In this document: positions 26,313 through 36,900 of the stretch, piece by piece | Position numbering within the stretch: the first letter of the stretch is position 1 | Layout: every line of letters starts with the position of its first letter | Translations under genes and position numbers: made by a program | The notes under the pieces: generated by a model | Seen by the model: the letters and a program-made list of their open reading frames with translations, nothing else | What the model was told of the DNA's origin: nothing | Database searches by the model: none | Assembly (NCBI GenBank): GCA_016786705.1 | Contig: JAEUVV010000007.1 | Span: 186,001-250,000 of the forward strand | From: Taibaiella sp. | GTDB taxonomy: Bacteria; Bacteroidota; Bacteroidia; Chitinophagales; Chitinophagaceae | Direction of reading: 5' to 3' | DNA length: 64,000 nucleotides

Positions 26313-26600
26313 TTAAAACAAAACATCCTTAAGGTCTTCGTTTTTATCAAAGACGCTTTTGGCAAAGGGACAAAGGGGCATAATACGGATACCTTTTTCA
26401 CGGGCAAACTCAACTGCTGCCAGGACCATTGCCTTGCCTACTCCTTTACCGCCAAAATCCGGATCTACATCTGTATGATCAATAATGATCTTATCATCTC
26501 CGGCCCAGGTATAAGTCATTTCCCCGGCCTTTGTTTCGCCTTCAAATGCTTCAAATGCGCCTTTCGCGCCTGATCCTACTTGGGTAACTTCTATGCTCAT
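26313..26600 (-). CDS. Small GNAT-family N-acetyltransferase (COG2388 type)
   Basis: A 95-residue minimal GNAT fold. DHTDVDPDFGGKGVGKAMVLAAVEFAREKGIR matches the acetyl-CoA-binding motif (G-K-G-V-G-K), and LCPFAKSVFDKNED matches the closing segment of the YidJ/COG2388 group, whose substrates are unknown. The ATG at 26600 is chosen over an upstream extension of 13 residues lacking conservation. It is 21 bp upstream of crp-like on the same strand and may be cotranscribed. Confidence 0.8.
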   Translation of the reverse strand: MSIEVTQVGSGAKGAFEAFEGETKAGEMTYTWAGDDKIIIDHTDVDPDFGGKGVGKAMVLAAVEFAREKGIRIMPLCPFAKSVFDKNEDLKDVLF

Positions 26601-26722
26601 GCTTCTTGTTTTTAGGGTTAGTGATACATATGAAAGCATTAAAAGTAGGTAATAATCAGAGATAAATAACGGATTCCCTAGCTAATTAAACGCTAAAATC
26701 CTTTGCCTCAAAAGGAATCCAC

Positions 26723-26884
26723 TTAAGGTTCATTTACCCGGGAAAACTTGAGGACATAACGATCCGATTCCTGCTGCGGCACTTCAATATCAGAGGTCGC
26801 AGTTTGCGCATGACTTAGTCCAATAGGGTAACAACACGGTATAAAAACAAAAAGAGAATTCCAAAGCTTCTTCTTAAAAGGTAA
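26723..26884 (-). pseudogene. Start-less frame resembling a small secreted peptide
   Basis: In the 361-bp spacer before the GNAT gene, one minus frame reads KKKLWNSLFVFIPCCYPIG, then LSHAQ and about 27 polar residues ending RVNEP. This looks like a Bacteroidota signal peptide with a xHAQ cleavage site and a short mature part, downstream of a TACTTTTG -7 box (26893-26900). No ATG, GTG or TTG lies in frame at the right place; the only ATG (26956) would have to be read through a terminator hairpin. It may be a decayed gene or chance. The rest of the spacer shows nothing. Confidence 0.25.
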
Positions 26885-26906
26885 CCAGGGAACAAAAGTA
26901 TTTTTG

Positions 26907-26937
26907 TAAAAAAAATCGCAGCTCTTATGGCTGCGAT
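26907..26937 (-). terminator. Terminator of the lipoprotein gene
   Basis: On the minus strand ATCGCAGC pairs with GCTGCGAT around CATAAGA, then eight T. Confidence 0.85.
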
Positions 26938-26961
26938 CTGTCAAAAAAATAATCACCGGGC

Positions 26962-27381
26962 TTACTCTTTTACTAAAAAATAATTAGTGCCACCGTCAAA
27001 GATCCTGCTGTCCAACATTAAGGTATCATTGTTGAAATCGACATAATGAGACAGGTATCCTAAAGAAGGTTTCCCTGCAAAACGCAAAGTATAACGCGTA
27101 TCGTTATCTTCTTTTTCAAAACAGAATTTACCTCTATGCACCAGATCATTGTCAAAACGCAGACTTACTCTTTTTGCATCAAACTCCATTCGGTTAAACA
27201 TTGGAGGAGTGGTTGTATCTATAGTCCAACCGTTATCGTGGTCAAAGGCAACAACCTTCCATTTACCTTTCAGGTAGGAAAGCTCCTCCGGCATTGCCGT
27301 ACTTTTGAAGGTATGCTTTTTATTACAGGCTACTGACATCGTAATGAATGACAGTATAAAAAGAAAGTTAATCCATTTCAT
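26962..27381 (-). CDS. Predicted lipoprotein of unknown function
   Basis: A 139-residue protein with a signal peptide and lipobox (FITMSVAC), followed by a lipocalin-like sequence: ELSYLKGKWKVVAFDHDNGW, TRYTLRFAGKPSLGY, NNDTLMLDSRIFDGGTNYFLVKE. The KGKWKVV start and beta-rich body suggest a lipocalin-like or META-like small barrel on the periplasmic or outer face. No catalytic residues are seen. The ATG at 27381 is preferred over a TTG three codons upstream. It is flanked by its own terminator. Confidence 0.65.
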   Translation of the reverse strand: MKWINFLFILSFITMSVACNKKHTFKSTAMPEELSYLKGKWKVVAFDHDNGWTIDTTTPPMFNRMEFDAKRVSLRFDNDLVHRGKFCFEKEDNDTRYTLRFAGKPSLGYLSHYVDFNNDTLMLDSRIFDGGTNYFLVKE

Positions 27382-27452
27382 GGCAATCAAAAAAATTCAG
27401 GGTTCCTGTAAAAATAATATTTTGATTCCATATTTACCATACACCTTCTTTA

Positions 27453-27908
27453 CTACTCGCTGTCGTACACTTTACGCTTGAAAATGTATCGGGTAATAAA
27501 AATGCCTTTACCATCCTTTTCGCCGGCATCAGACTCTACGCCTGCTGCTATATGAGATAGTTCCCAACCTTCTTTTCCCAGTTCGTTCATTTTGGTTTGG
27601 ATAATCGCGTCATTAGAAGCTATATTTTGAAAATTAATCCCCACAGCACTATAAAAATTCAAAAGTCTTGTTTCACCGAAGTTATCGATCTTGGCTTCCT
27701 TACGTCCACCTTTAAGATTAGAGGAGCTGCCATTTGTGCGGTCCGCACTGATCAGGTTAGCTTCTTCTTTATTTTCCACCATTATAGAACGCCCGATTCC
27801 CATGGGTACAATAGACTCTACAGAAGTCAATACTTTATATTCCACTCTTTGAGCAAGTACTGCAAAACCGCTCATAACAAAAACTGCCGCTAAGGTTACT
27901 TTTTTCAT
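27453..27908 (-). CDS. Secreted protein with DUF4177-like C-terminus
   Basis: A 151-residue protein with a signal peptide ending FAVLAQ. The C-terminal third (IQTKMNELGKEGWELSHIAAGV ... IFITRYIFKRK) matches the small DUF4177 fold, in which an NxLGxxGWELV helix is followed by a final RYIFKR strand. The function of the domain is not known. The N-terminal part (EYKVLTSVESIVPMGIGRS) is the first strand of the same domain with a long insertion of about 60 residues. It lies between the ATP synthase operon and the lipoprotein gene on the same strand. Confidence 0.65.
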   Translation of the reverse strand: MKKVTLAAVFVMSGFAVLAQRVEYKVLTSVESIVPMGIGRSIMVENKEEANLISADRTNGSSSNLKGGRKEAKIDNFGETRLLNFYSAVGINFQNIASNDAIIQTKMNELGKEGWELSHIAAGVESDAGEKDGKGIFITRYIFKRKVYDSE

Positions 27909-28022
27909 AAAAAATTTAATTGTGTTGAAAGATTATATAATGCCTTTGACTGGAATCTTATTGAAAAGTTAAACGGGTGATTATGATTTATTTTGATCGG
28001 CACTATAATAATGGCCTTTCAC

Positions 28023-28051
28023 AAAAAAATCCGCACCTTTTCAGATGCGGA
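28023..28051 (-). terminator. Terminator of the atp operon
   Basis: On the minus strand TCCGCA pairs with TGCGGA around a 10-nt loop, followed by seven T, 20 bp after the atpA stop. Confidence 0.8.
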
Positions 28052-28071
28052 CTACTTATTTATTGATTAAA

Positions 28072-29652
28072 TTATCCCTGGAATTGAGGAATCAAACCTT
28101 TAGCTAAATCAACCATTGCTTTGATACCATCTTCAGGTAAGTTACCTTTTTTGAATTCAGCTAAAACATTTGGTAATTTGCTTTGCATTTCGATCATGAA
28201 CTGATCTTCAAAAGCTTTCATATGTTTAACCGGAACATCTCTTAAAAGGTTGTTGGTACCTAAATAGATAATCGCAACTTGCTTTTCTACAGAATACGGG
28301 CTGAACTGTGCTTGTTTCAGGATTTCCACGTTACGCGCACCTTTATCAATTACTGTTTTAGTAGCCGCATCCAGGTCACCACCGAATTTAGAGAACGCTT
28401 CCATCTCGCGGTAAAGCGCCTGGTCTAATTTCAAGGTACCGGCAACTTTTTTCATGGATTTAATCTGCGCAGAACCACCTACACGGCTTACAGAGATACC
28501 AACGTTGATTGCCGGGCGGATACCGGATAAGAACAGGTTAGTTTCCAGGAAGATCTGGCCATCAGTGATGGAGATCACATTGGTTGGGATATAAGCAGAT
28601 ACGTCACCAGCTTGTGTTTCGATGATCGGTAATGCGGTTAATGAACCACCACCTTTCACTAAATGCTTGATAGACTCCGGAAGATCGTTCATGTTTTTAA
28701 CGATGTTATCATCATTAATTACTTTCGCAGCTCTTTCCAGTAAACGGGAGTGCAGGTAGAATACGTCACCAGGATAAGCCTCACGACCCGGCGGACGACG
28801 TAACAACAAAGACACCTCACGGTAAGCCACCGCTTGTTTAGATAAATCATCATAAACAACTAATGCAGGACGACCAGTATCGCGGAAGAACTCTCCAATG
28901 GCAGCCCCCGCAAACGGAGCGTAGAACTGGAGTGGAGCCGGATCAGCTGCTGTTGCAGATACGATAGTCGTATAAGCCATAGCACCGTTCTCTTCCAGTA
29001 CTTTCATTACAGTAGCTACAGTAGACGCTTTCTGACCGATCGCAACGTAGATACAATAAACCGGTTTACCAGCCTCGTAGAATTCTTTTTGGTTGATAAT
29101 AGTATCCAGGCAGATTGCTGTTTTACCAGTCTGACGGTCACCAATTACCAATTCACGTTGACCACGACCGATCGGAATCATTGCATCCACAGCTTTCAAA
29201 CCTGTTTGCAGCGGCTCTTTTACCGGCTCACGGAACAATACCCCAGGAGCTTTACGCTCGATCGGCATTTCATATAATTCACCTTTCAACGGGCCTTTAC
29301 CATCGATAGGCTCACCTAAAGTATTTACCACACGGCCAATCATACCTTCACCCACTTTAATAGATGCGATACTACCGGTACGACGTACTTTAGATCCTTC
29401 TTTGATTTTATCACTTTCACCCATCAATACCACACCCACATTGTCTTCTTCCAGGTTCAATGCGATAGCTTTAGTACCATCTTCAAATTCAACCAATTCA
29501 CCCTGGCGTACACTACCAAGACCATAAACACGTGCAATACCATCACCAATTTGTAATACGGTACCCACTTCTTCAAGATCTGCAGAGCTATTAAAGTTGC
29601 TCAATTGTTGGCGTAAAATCGCCGATATTTCATCCGGTTTAATCTCAACCAT
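28072..29652 (-). CDS. atpA: F0F1 ATP synthase subunit alpha
   Basis: A 526-residue F1 subunit; three copies alternate with beta to form the catalytic hexamer. It carries the alpha P-loop [14 protein letters not shown] and the alpha/beta signature [17 protein letters not shown], including the arginine finger. The N-terminal beta-barrel starts [16 protein letters not shown]. Length is normal for Bacteroidota. It is the last gene of atpB-E-F-H-A; a terminator follows, so gamma is not encoded next to it here. Confidence 0.97.
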   Translation of the reverse strand: MVEIKPDEISAILRQQLSNFNSSADLEEVGTVLQIGDGIARVYGLGSVRQGELVEFEDGTKAIALNLEEDNVGVVLMGESDKIKEGSKVRRTGSIASIKVGEGMIGRVVNTLGEPIDGKGPLKGELYEMPIERKAPGVLFREPVKEPLQTGLKAVDAMIPIGRGQRELVIGDRQTGKTAICLDTIINQKEFYEAGKPVYCIYVAIGQKASTVATVMKVLEENGAMAYTTIVSATAADPAPLQFYAPFAGAAIGEFFRDTGRPALVVYDDLSKQAVAYREVSLLLRRPPGREAYPGDVFYLHSRLLERAAKVINDDNIVKNMNDLPESIKHLVKGGGSLTALPIIETQAGDVSAYIPTNVISITDGQIFLETNLFLSGIRPAINVGISVSRVGGSAQIKSMKKVAGTLKLDQALYREMEAFSKFGGDLDAATKTVIDKGARNVEILKQAQFSPYSVEKQVAIIYLGTNNLLRDVPVKHMKAFEDQFMIEMQSKLPNVLAEFKKGNLPEDGIKAMVDLAKGLIPQFQG

Positions 29653-29704
29653 TGTTATAGAAATTTATGAATGATTTAATTTATTATCAATTTTTGTGCA
29701 GGGA

Positions 29705-30265
29705 TTAAATATCCGCTACGAAAATATTTTTTGTGAACTGGTTCCTGATGTCGGTAAGGTCTCTTGAAATACTCATATCAAAATACTTATCACCAACCTG
29801 TAATTTAAACCCGCCGATGATACTTGGATCAACAACCGGTTGTGGAATTACATTGTCATTGTTCAATTCTTTTTTAACCTTAGCCAGTAATACATTCAAG
29901 GTAGCTTCATCAAGGGGATAAGCAGTTGTGATCTGTACAGTCTGAACATTGTTCAGCGCCTGGTATTGTGCTTCAAAAGCTTTAGTCATTTCGAGCAGGT
30001 TAGCTTCCCTGCCTTTTTTCACCAATAAAGTGATGAAAGCAGTAGTAGCTGCGCTGATCTTACCTTCAAAAATAGCATTTAAAACACTAACCTTTTTATC
30101 TGCTTTTATTAAAGGGCTTTGTAAAAACAAATTCAGCTCGCGGGATTCCTGTACTGCGGTCTCAATTGTTTTCATATCACTCAATACCACATCAACATTG
30201 TTTTGTTCCTTAGCAAGGTCTAACAATGATTTTGCGTATCTGGCAGCGAGACGAGGATTGGGCAT
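29705..30265 (-). CDS. atpH: F0F1 ATP synthase subunit delta
   Basis: A 186-residue stalk protein joining the b subunits to the top of the alpha-beta hexamer. It begins NPRLAARYAKSLLDLAKEQ and ends DPSIIGGFKLQVGDKYFDMSI, the OSCP/delta signature. It lies 52 bp before atpA and 27 bp after atpF. Confidence 0.94.
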   Translation of the reverse strand: MPNPRLAARYAKSLLDLAKEQNNVDVVLSDMKTIETAVQESRELNLFLQSPLIKADKKVSVLNAIFEGKISAATTAFITLLVKKGREANLLEMTKAFEAQYQALNNVQTVQITTAYPLDEATLNVLLAKVKKELNNDNVIPQPVVDPSIIGGFKLQVGDKYFDMSISRDLTDIRNQFTKNIFVADI

Positions 30266-30292
30266 TTATAAAAAATTATACGAGTTCTACAA

Positions 30293-30787
30293 TTAGTTCA
30301 ACTTAATTTCATTTGCAAGCATATTGATGTACTCAGATTGTGCCTGAGCAGGGTCTAATTGCTTACGTAAAACTTTCTCAGCTACAGCTACCGCCATATT
30401 ACCGATCTCGTTTTTCACTTCAGTCAATGCGGCATTCTTTTTGTTGTCGATTTGAACGCGGGCATCTTCCATGATCTTTGCAGCCTCAACTTTAGCTTGT
30501 GCTTTAGCCTCGTTGATAATTTTGTCTTTAGCCTCTTTCGCTTCTTTCAGCATTAAAGAACGCTCTTCACGAGCTTCTTGTAATAAACGCTCATTTTCAG
30601 CTTTCATTTCAGCCATTTCCAATTTTACCTTCTCAGCAGAAGCGATAGAGCTGGCAATACCAGTTTCACGCTCGCTTAACATATTAAGGATAGGCTTCCA
30701 TGCAAACTTCTTAAGAATAAAAAGAACGATCAGGAATGCTACTAATGTCCAGAAAAACAGACCTAAAGCCGGGGTTATTAAATGCAT
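30293..30787 (-). CDS. atpF: F0F1 ATP synthase subunit b
   Basis: A 164-residue peripheral-stalk subunit. A single N-terminal membrane helix (LGLFFWTLVAFLIVLFILK) is followed by a long charged coiled coil (residues 40-140, rich in EAK/EAR heptads) and ends QSEYINMLANEIKLN. It lies between the c-ring and delta genes. A spacer of 121 bp separates it from atpE, longer than the other gaps of the operon. Confidence 0.94.
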   Translation of the reverse strand: MHLITPALGLFFWTLVAFLIVLFILKKFAWKPILNMLSERETGIASSIASAEKVKLEMAEMKAENERLLQEAREERSLMLKEAKEAKDKIINEAKAQAKVEAAKIMEDARVQIDNKKNAALTEVKNEIGNMAVAVAEKVLRKQLDPAQAQSEYINMLANEIKLN

Positions 30788-30908
30788 ATAATTAAACTTA
30801 AAAAAATTCTTGGGTTAAATTCAGTTCACTTAATGGGTTTAAATTACGCCCTTTGCCCTGTGCATCGGGCGTAACTTAATGATTTGTGTGTCTTATTGAC
30901 GGTAATGA

Positions 30909-31169
<261 letters not shown>

Positions 31170-31203
31170 TTAAGTGATTAAAAAACTTGTTTATTATAAT
31201 TAA

Positions 31204-32418
31204 TTAGTGCTTAATACCTTCTGAAATTACAGCCTCCGCCATAACGTTCGTTGATGTACTGGCATGAATATCGTCTGTGCCATGCCCGTGATCATGCTCA
31301 TGATGCTCTTCTACAGCCTGTCCGATAAATACAGCGGTAAGGTTGGTGAAGATAAACGCCTGGATCGCCGCTACCAATAACTCCAGGCAGAACATGAAGA
31401 TAGAGAAAGCAATTGAAACCGGTGCAAAACCCCATCCAGCCGCTTCATTCATCGCGCCGAAGATGAAGATCATAGAGATGACACTTAAGATAATAATGTG
31501 ACCGGCCAGGATATTGGCGAACAAACGTATTGTAAGTGCGATCGGCTTAATGAACAGGGAGATGATCTCGATAATAGTCAATAATATATTAGCCGGGAAA
31601 GGAACACCTGGCGGGTTGAATAAGTGACCCCAGAAGTGTTTATTGGCACTGAATAAAATTACGATGAAAGATACCAGGGCTAATGCTGCTGTTACTGCTA
31701 TATTACCGGTAAAGTTAGCGCCGGAAGGGATCAGGCCTAAAAGGTTGTTGACCCAGATAAAGAAGAAGACAGTAAGCAATAATGGCATGAAGCGCATATA
31801 CTTATGACCCAAATTAGGCTTAGCTACCTCATCTCTTACAAATATGATAATCGGTTCAATAGCATTTTGCATACCGGACGGAGCGGTCATCGCGCCTTTG
31901 GTCTTGTATTTTTTAGCTACACTTAAGAATAAAGCCAACATGATAACTACAGACAATATCATGGAGAATACATTCTTGGTAATAGAAAAATCTTTAATAG
32001 CGGCACCGTCTACAGAAACGATCTTACCTTTATTAGCTTCTAAGGCTTTCACCTGCTCTTCTGAAGCGCCTGCAGCCTGCTGCTCGTGGATATAGTGATC
32101 AGTAACCAATTGGTAGCCATCTTCGGTTGTGCTGTGACCGTGGTCCAGTTTTGAAGACATGAAAACGCTCATGCCCTTTTCAGGGTGAAACAGGATAACC
32201 GGTAAAGGCATAGATACCGGGTGTTTTTCACCGTCGCTGCCGGTATAATCTAAAACGTGCCAATCATAAGAATCGCCGATGTGACCAAAAATAATTTCTT
32301 TGATATCCAACTTCTCCTTTCCATGCTCTTCAGCCGCTTCATTACCTGTTGCAAACGCGGTTAAACCACTGAACATCAATAAAATAGCAACAAAAAATAG
32401 TTTAGATTTTCTTAACAC
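31204..32418 (-). CDS. atpB: F0F1 ATP synthase subunit a
   Basis: A 404-residue membrane subunit forming the proton half-channels. The essential arginine is in LTIRLFANILAGHIIILS. Before the five-helix core lies an N-terminal region of about 170 residues with a signal-like segment (LFFVAILLMFSGLTAFA) and a soluble part, an extension common in Bacteroidota, and the C-terminus is His-rich (EEHHEHDHGHG). The frame is open to 32508, but that would run through the promoter; a GTG at 32418 lies 18 bp after the -7 box and gives a clean signal segment. First gene of the operon. Confidence 0.9.
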   Translation of the reverse strand: MLRKSKLFFVAILLMFSGLTAFATGNEAAEEHGKEKLDIKEIIFGHIGDSYDWHVLDYTGSDGEKHPVSMPLPVILFHPEKGMSVFMSSKLDHGHSTTEDGYQLVTDHYIHEQQAAGASEEQVKALEANKGKIVSVDGAAIKDFSITKNVFSMILSVVIMLALFLSVAKKYKTKGAMTAPSGMQNAIEPIIIFVRDEVAKPNLGHKYMRFMPLLLTVFFFIWVNNLLGLIPSGANFTGNIAVTAALALVSFIVILFSANKHFWGHLFNPPGVPFPANILLTIIEIISLFIKPIALTIRLFANILAGHIIILSVISMIFIFGAMNEAAGWGFAPVSIAFSIFMFCLELLVAAIQAFIFTNLTAVFIGQAVEEHHEHDHGHGTDDIHASTSTNVMAEAVISEGIKH

Positions 32419-32435
32419 AATTTCCAAATTTTGTG

Positions 32436-32464
32436 CAAAGATAGTGCATTTGGTTTCAAAACAA
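32436..32464 (-). promoter_or_regulatory. Promoter of the atp operon
   Basis: On the minus strand TTG, 18 bp, then TATCTTTG (complement 32436-32443), 18 bp before the proposed GTG start of atpB. Confidence 0.55.
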
Positions 32465-32667
32465 TAATTATCTAAAAAAAATATTGCATTGAATTTTATA
32501 TTATACATTACAATAACATTATTAAATAATTAATGATAAAATAAGTCAAATTCATATTTAAAAACAAAATAGTCTGACTAATTTGCGGTTCTTTGTATTT
32601 AAGGATAAGCCGCTTGCTTGCACTTTTTACTAAATGACATTATATTTATGCCCTGATTTTTTGTTCC

Positions 32668-33699
32668 ATGAAAAGAAATACCATAATTACCCTCTCTTTT
32701 ATTTTTGCTTTGGCAGGCATTTGTAGCGGCTTTTGGTTTATGTACGGGGCTAATAAAGTCCTTATGTGGACGATGTACATTTTATCCTTCTGCACCCCGT
32801 ACGGCTTCACGCATATTTTTGAGGATTTCACTTTAGAGTGGAACGGCTATAGTTATCCGTTTAACTTAATCAACTTATATTTTTACCTGAGCTTCTTTGC
32901 AGGTACGCTGGCTTATGCCTGCTCCAAAGGACGGGAGACGAGGCTATTAAGATTCAATTATTCGGTCATCATTCTTGGACACCTTATCGGCCTTCCATTT
33001 ATTATAGCGAGATTTTTCTTTCACGAAAACAATTCAGGTATGAAAGCGCCTGACTTTAACCCGGTCATGTACTTTATCCAGGTGCTCATCTTCTGCTTAA
33101 CCTTTTTTATAGCTTACCGGGTATTGGTGTTTTTCAGGAAAAAATCAAATCTGGAAATATCTATAGAACCGGATATAGACGGAAAAGAACAAGAGTACCT
33201 ATTGCCGGCTACCAAGGGGCAAAGGTTTATCAATTATTTAGTAGACGATATCCTAATCAGCCTTTATCTGATCACTATCATAAAAAATCTGGTATATAAC
33301 TATACCTTCAGTGATTCTTTTCATAACACTTGGCTATCTGCCCTGGGCAATAAATTTACATTAATTGTAATGGTTTTGATGGCAAGATTTGTATACTTCT
33401 TTATTTTCGAAGCTTTATTTGCATCGACTCCGGGCAAAATGCTCACCCAAACCCGTGTTTCAGATAAAAATGGCCATAAAGCAGGACTTGAATCTATTTT
33501 AAGGCGAACTCTATCCCGGTTCATTCCATTTGAGACCCTGACCTTCCTCACAGGCTATAACCTGCACGACAAGCTTTCTGATACTTATGTGATCCGGGAA
33601 GAGCAGAAGGGCGTATCTTCAGGCATCTACCTCGGCATCATGCTTCCTGTATTCTTGTCAATAATAATTTTTCATATAATTTACAATTACATAAACTGA
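32668..33699 (+). CDS. RDD-family membrane protein
   Basis: A 343-residue membrane protein. The N-terminal half has about four helices (TLSFIFALAGICSGFWFMYG onwards). The C-terminal half is an RDD domain: an R-x-x-x-x-x-x-D start (TKGQRFINYLVDDILIS), then EALFASTPGKMLTQTRV and LRRTLSRFIPFE. RDD proteins have unknown or transport-related roles; some act as Na+/H+ antiporters. The N-terminal extension is unusual and unassigned. It is divergent from the atp operon across a gene-free AT-rich spacer (32509-32667). Confidence 0.78.
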   Translation: MKRNTIITLSFIFALAGICSGFWFMYGANKVLMWTMYILSFCTPYGFTHIFEDFTLEWNGYSYPFNLINLYFYLSFFAGTLAYACSKGRETRLLRFNYSVIILGHLIGLPFIIARFFFHENNSGMKAPDFNPVMYFIQVLIFCLTFFIAYRVLVFFRKKSNLEISIEPDIDGKEQEYLLPATKGQRFINYLVDDILISLYLITIIKNLVYNYTFSDSFHNTWLSALGNKFTLIVMVLMARFVYFFIFEALFASTPGKMLTQTRVSDKNGHKAGLESILRRTLSRFIPFETLTFLTGYNLHDKLSDTYVIREEQKGVSSGIYLGIMLPVFLSIIIFHIIYNYIN

Positions 33700-33829
33700 G
33701 CCATTTAGCCTAAGCTAAAAACCGGCAATATCCCGAAATCAAAACAACCCTATAATTATTAGAGTAGCAGCTTGTTCTTCTCTTTTACATTTGTTAATAT
33801 GAATAGCAATAAAATTTCGTTATTTTAAC

Positions 33830-33837
33830 TATATTTG
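33830..33837 (+). promoter_or_regulatory. -7 box upstream of the large Omp85-like fusion gene
   Basis: TATATTTG, 70 bp before the ATG. The -33 region is not obvious. The rest of 33700-33906 holds nothing recognisable. Confidence 0.4.
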
Positions 33838-33906
33838 AATGCCAAACCCTTTTTGTGCACATTGACTATTCAATGAGCCGGCACTTTCGATTTTATTTCT
33901 ATTTGA

Positions 33907-36900
33907 ATGAACAGAAAACTTTTAGTCGCTTCCGGTATATTACTGGCTACTTGTACCAGTCCAGGTTTATGGGCACAGACCAATACGGAACTGTTTGGTC
34001 AAAACAGGATCCAGCTCAGGAACTTTGACTGGAAATACTACCAGTCCGATAATGTAAAAATATATTTTTACGACAGGGCCGGCGTAGAACTCTCCCGTTA
34101 TATAGCCGAGCAAATGGAAAAAGACCTGGCCCAGGTTCAAAAAAAAATGGGCGATATTGTCCCTAATGGCCTGGATATAATCCTTTACAATTCTTACGAC
34201 CATTTCCTGCAGACCAATATTGGCCTTGCCTCTAATAATAATATCCAGAACAACAACGCCGGACAGGTCAATATCATCGGCAATAAACTGGTCATTTACT
34301 TTACCGGCAGGCATGAAGATATCAAGCGCCAGCTGAGGTCCGGCCTGTATAGCATTATCCTGCAGAAAACCCTGTTTGGAGAATCCCTGGGTGATGCTTT
34401 ACGCAACTCCCTGGTGCTGGACCTGCCCAAATGGTTTTCAGAAGGCTACCTTAACTATATGGTAGATGGATGGGACAGCAAGGCGAACAGCGACTGGAAG
34501 GCCCTGGTAATGGACCCAAAACAATCTAAAAGATTTGAAGAACTGGCCCGGCACTATCCTACGCTGGCAGGCAAAGCATTCTGGAAATACCTGATTGAAA
34601 AATATGGCGAACGCAATGTTAAGGATTTTATCTTCATCGCCCAGAATGAATCCAGCTTAAATACGGCCACCAAAGCTCTTGCCGGTACCAAGATTGTTCC
34701 GATGTTTGACTCCCTCGTAGCTTATTACCAGGGCGTTTATGATAATGATGCCGCCAGCCAGCTCGATGTAAATGCCGAAACACCGCTGATCACTATTGAA
34801 AACAAAGACCCGGAAAGAACCATTTCCAATGTAAAGGTTTCGCCGAGAGGTCTGGACGTGGCCTATGTAGCCTGGAAGCATGGTGAATTTAAAGTCTTGC
34901 TGCAAAAATCAGAAAAGGTCGACGGCATTGCTAAAAATACCATCTCTACTATTGTAAGCGGCGGCGTAATCAATCACAATGCCAAAGACGATCCCGAATA
35001 CCCGCTTTTAGCATGGAGCAATACCGGCTACAAACTGGGGGTTATCTTTAAGAAGTACAACCTTACCTACCTGCGTGTATTTGATGCCGTAAAGGCAAAA
35101 GTGACCAACTATATTATTTCGGAACGAAAATTTGACCGCATCCTGTCTTTTTCCTTTATGGAGGATGATGATATGATCGTCTTTTCAGCGATCAAGAATG
35201 GCCAGAGTGACATTTTCGAATACCGGATGAAAAGAAGCCAGGTTAACCAGATTACCGATGACCCCTATGACGACCTGGAACCTGTTTTTGTAAGCGGGGG
35301 ATCCCGCAAAGGCATTGCCTTTATCTCCAATCGCCCGGAACCTTATATCAATATCAAACCTTTGCCTAATGAATTACCTACAGGCAAGATGCGGGGCTAT
35401 TTCTTCAATACCACCACAAAGAGTTATGAGCTGACCCCTTTAACACCAGATGTAAAAGGAGATGTATTCCAGATCATACCTTACGGGCCCGACAACTTCT
35501 CTTACCTTACTAATGAAAATGGTGTCGTCAACAGGAATGTGGTCTTGTTCAAGCGTAACGAATGGAATAAAGACGTAGCGGTAAGCATCCCGGTAACCAA
35601 TGGCAACTATGGTATCATGACCCATCAATATAACCCGGCCAGTAAAAGTATCGCGGATGCCATCAAGACCAATAATGGCCTTAATGTTTATTTCAGGAAA
35701 GTGGAGCTACCGGCACCATTTGGAGACTTGCAGCCCGTCAACAGGACCCAGGCGCAACTATCCGAGGAGCCATTCTTAAACAACTCTAAAAAAGATGTGC
35801 TGATGCAGGAACGCCAGGCCCCGGCCAGGAGCGCTGCAGCAAGCGACAGGAACAGGGTGAGCATAGATTCGGATGGCGACCTGCTTCAATCCCGGTTTTC
35901 CAAAGACAGGGATAAGGCGGTACGTAGCGAGGCTACAAATAGCCTGCAAAGCGGCAGCGATGCCGATCAGCAATTCAAAGACTCCTTAAAGAATGCCAGT
36001 GCTGAAGGAAGAGTAATGTATGTAGACAGTACATTCATCAAAATGCGCTCGTTGAAATACAGGCGAAGCTTCAAACCTGATTTTTATAGTGTCCGTATCG
36101 ACAACAATCAATTGTTTACCCGCTACCAGAACTTCTCCGGTAATATTTATACCCCTACTCTTGGCGGTATGCTGTCCGCTAGTCTATATGACAAAATGGA
36201 GGACTACAGGTTTACCGGCGGCTACAGGCTACCGGTATTTACCAACGGCAGCGCCTACTTCCTGCAATTCGATAATTTCAAAAAACGGGTAGATTGGGGC
36301 CTGACCTATTACCGGGAAGTGCGTAACCTTATGGCTACCTTCGTAATAGGTACTCCAAGTGGCAGTATGCTCATGGATTACAGATTAAAGCCAGTACTCA
36401 ATATGGTCCAGGGATATGCCAGCTACCCGCTGGATATGACCAAGAGCATACGCCTGAATGCCGGCCTGAGGCAAGACCGGAATACGGTAAAAGCAACGGA
36501 TGTTATCAGTAATTATATTGAGAATGAAGACAAATACTACATTACCTCAAGGGCTGAATTTATCCATGACGATACGCGTATGAAAGCCCTGAATATCCCG
36601 GACGGCTTACGTTTAAAGTTCTATGGGGAATATATGTATAAGCTGCATGACGACAATATTTATAGTTCAGGCGACTCCCTGCGTAACCCAAGAGGCGGCT
36701 TTTTTAATGTAGGTTTTGACATCCGGAATTATACGCAGGTCTATAAAAACATCACTTTTGCTTTCCGCGCGGCATTTGCCCACTCGGGGGGCAATGAGAA
36801 AGTGCTGCATGTATTAGGCGGAGTAGACAATGCCCTGAACGCGAAACAGGCAAACTATCCATTTGGCATCAATACTTATGCCTTCCAAAGCCTGACCACC

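Noticed and set aside
26885..26956. ATG-initiated 77-residue frame at 26723-26956
   Set aside because: Its first residues are coded by the terminator hairpin of the upstream lipoprotein gene, so a full-length product is unlikely.
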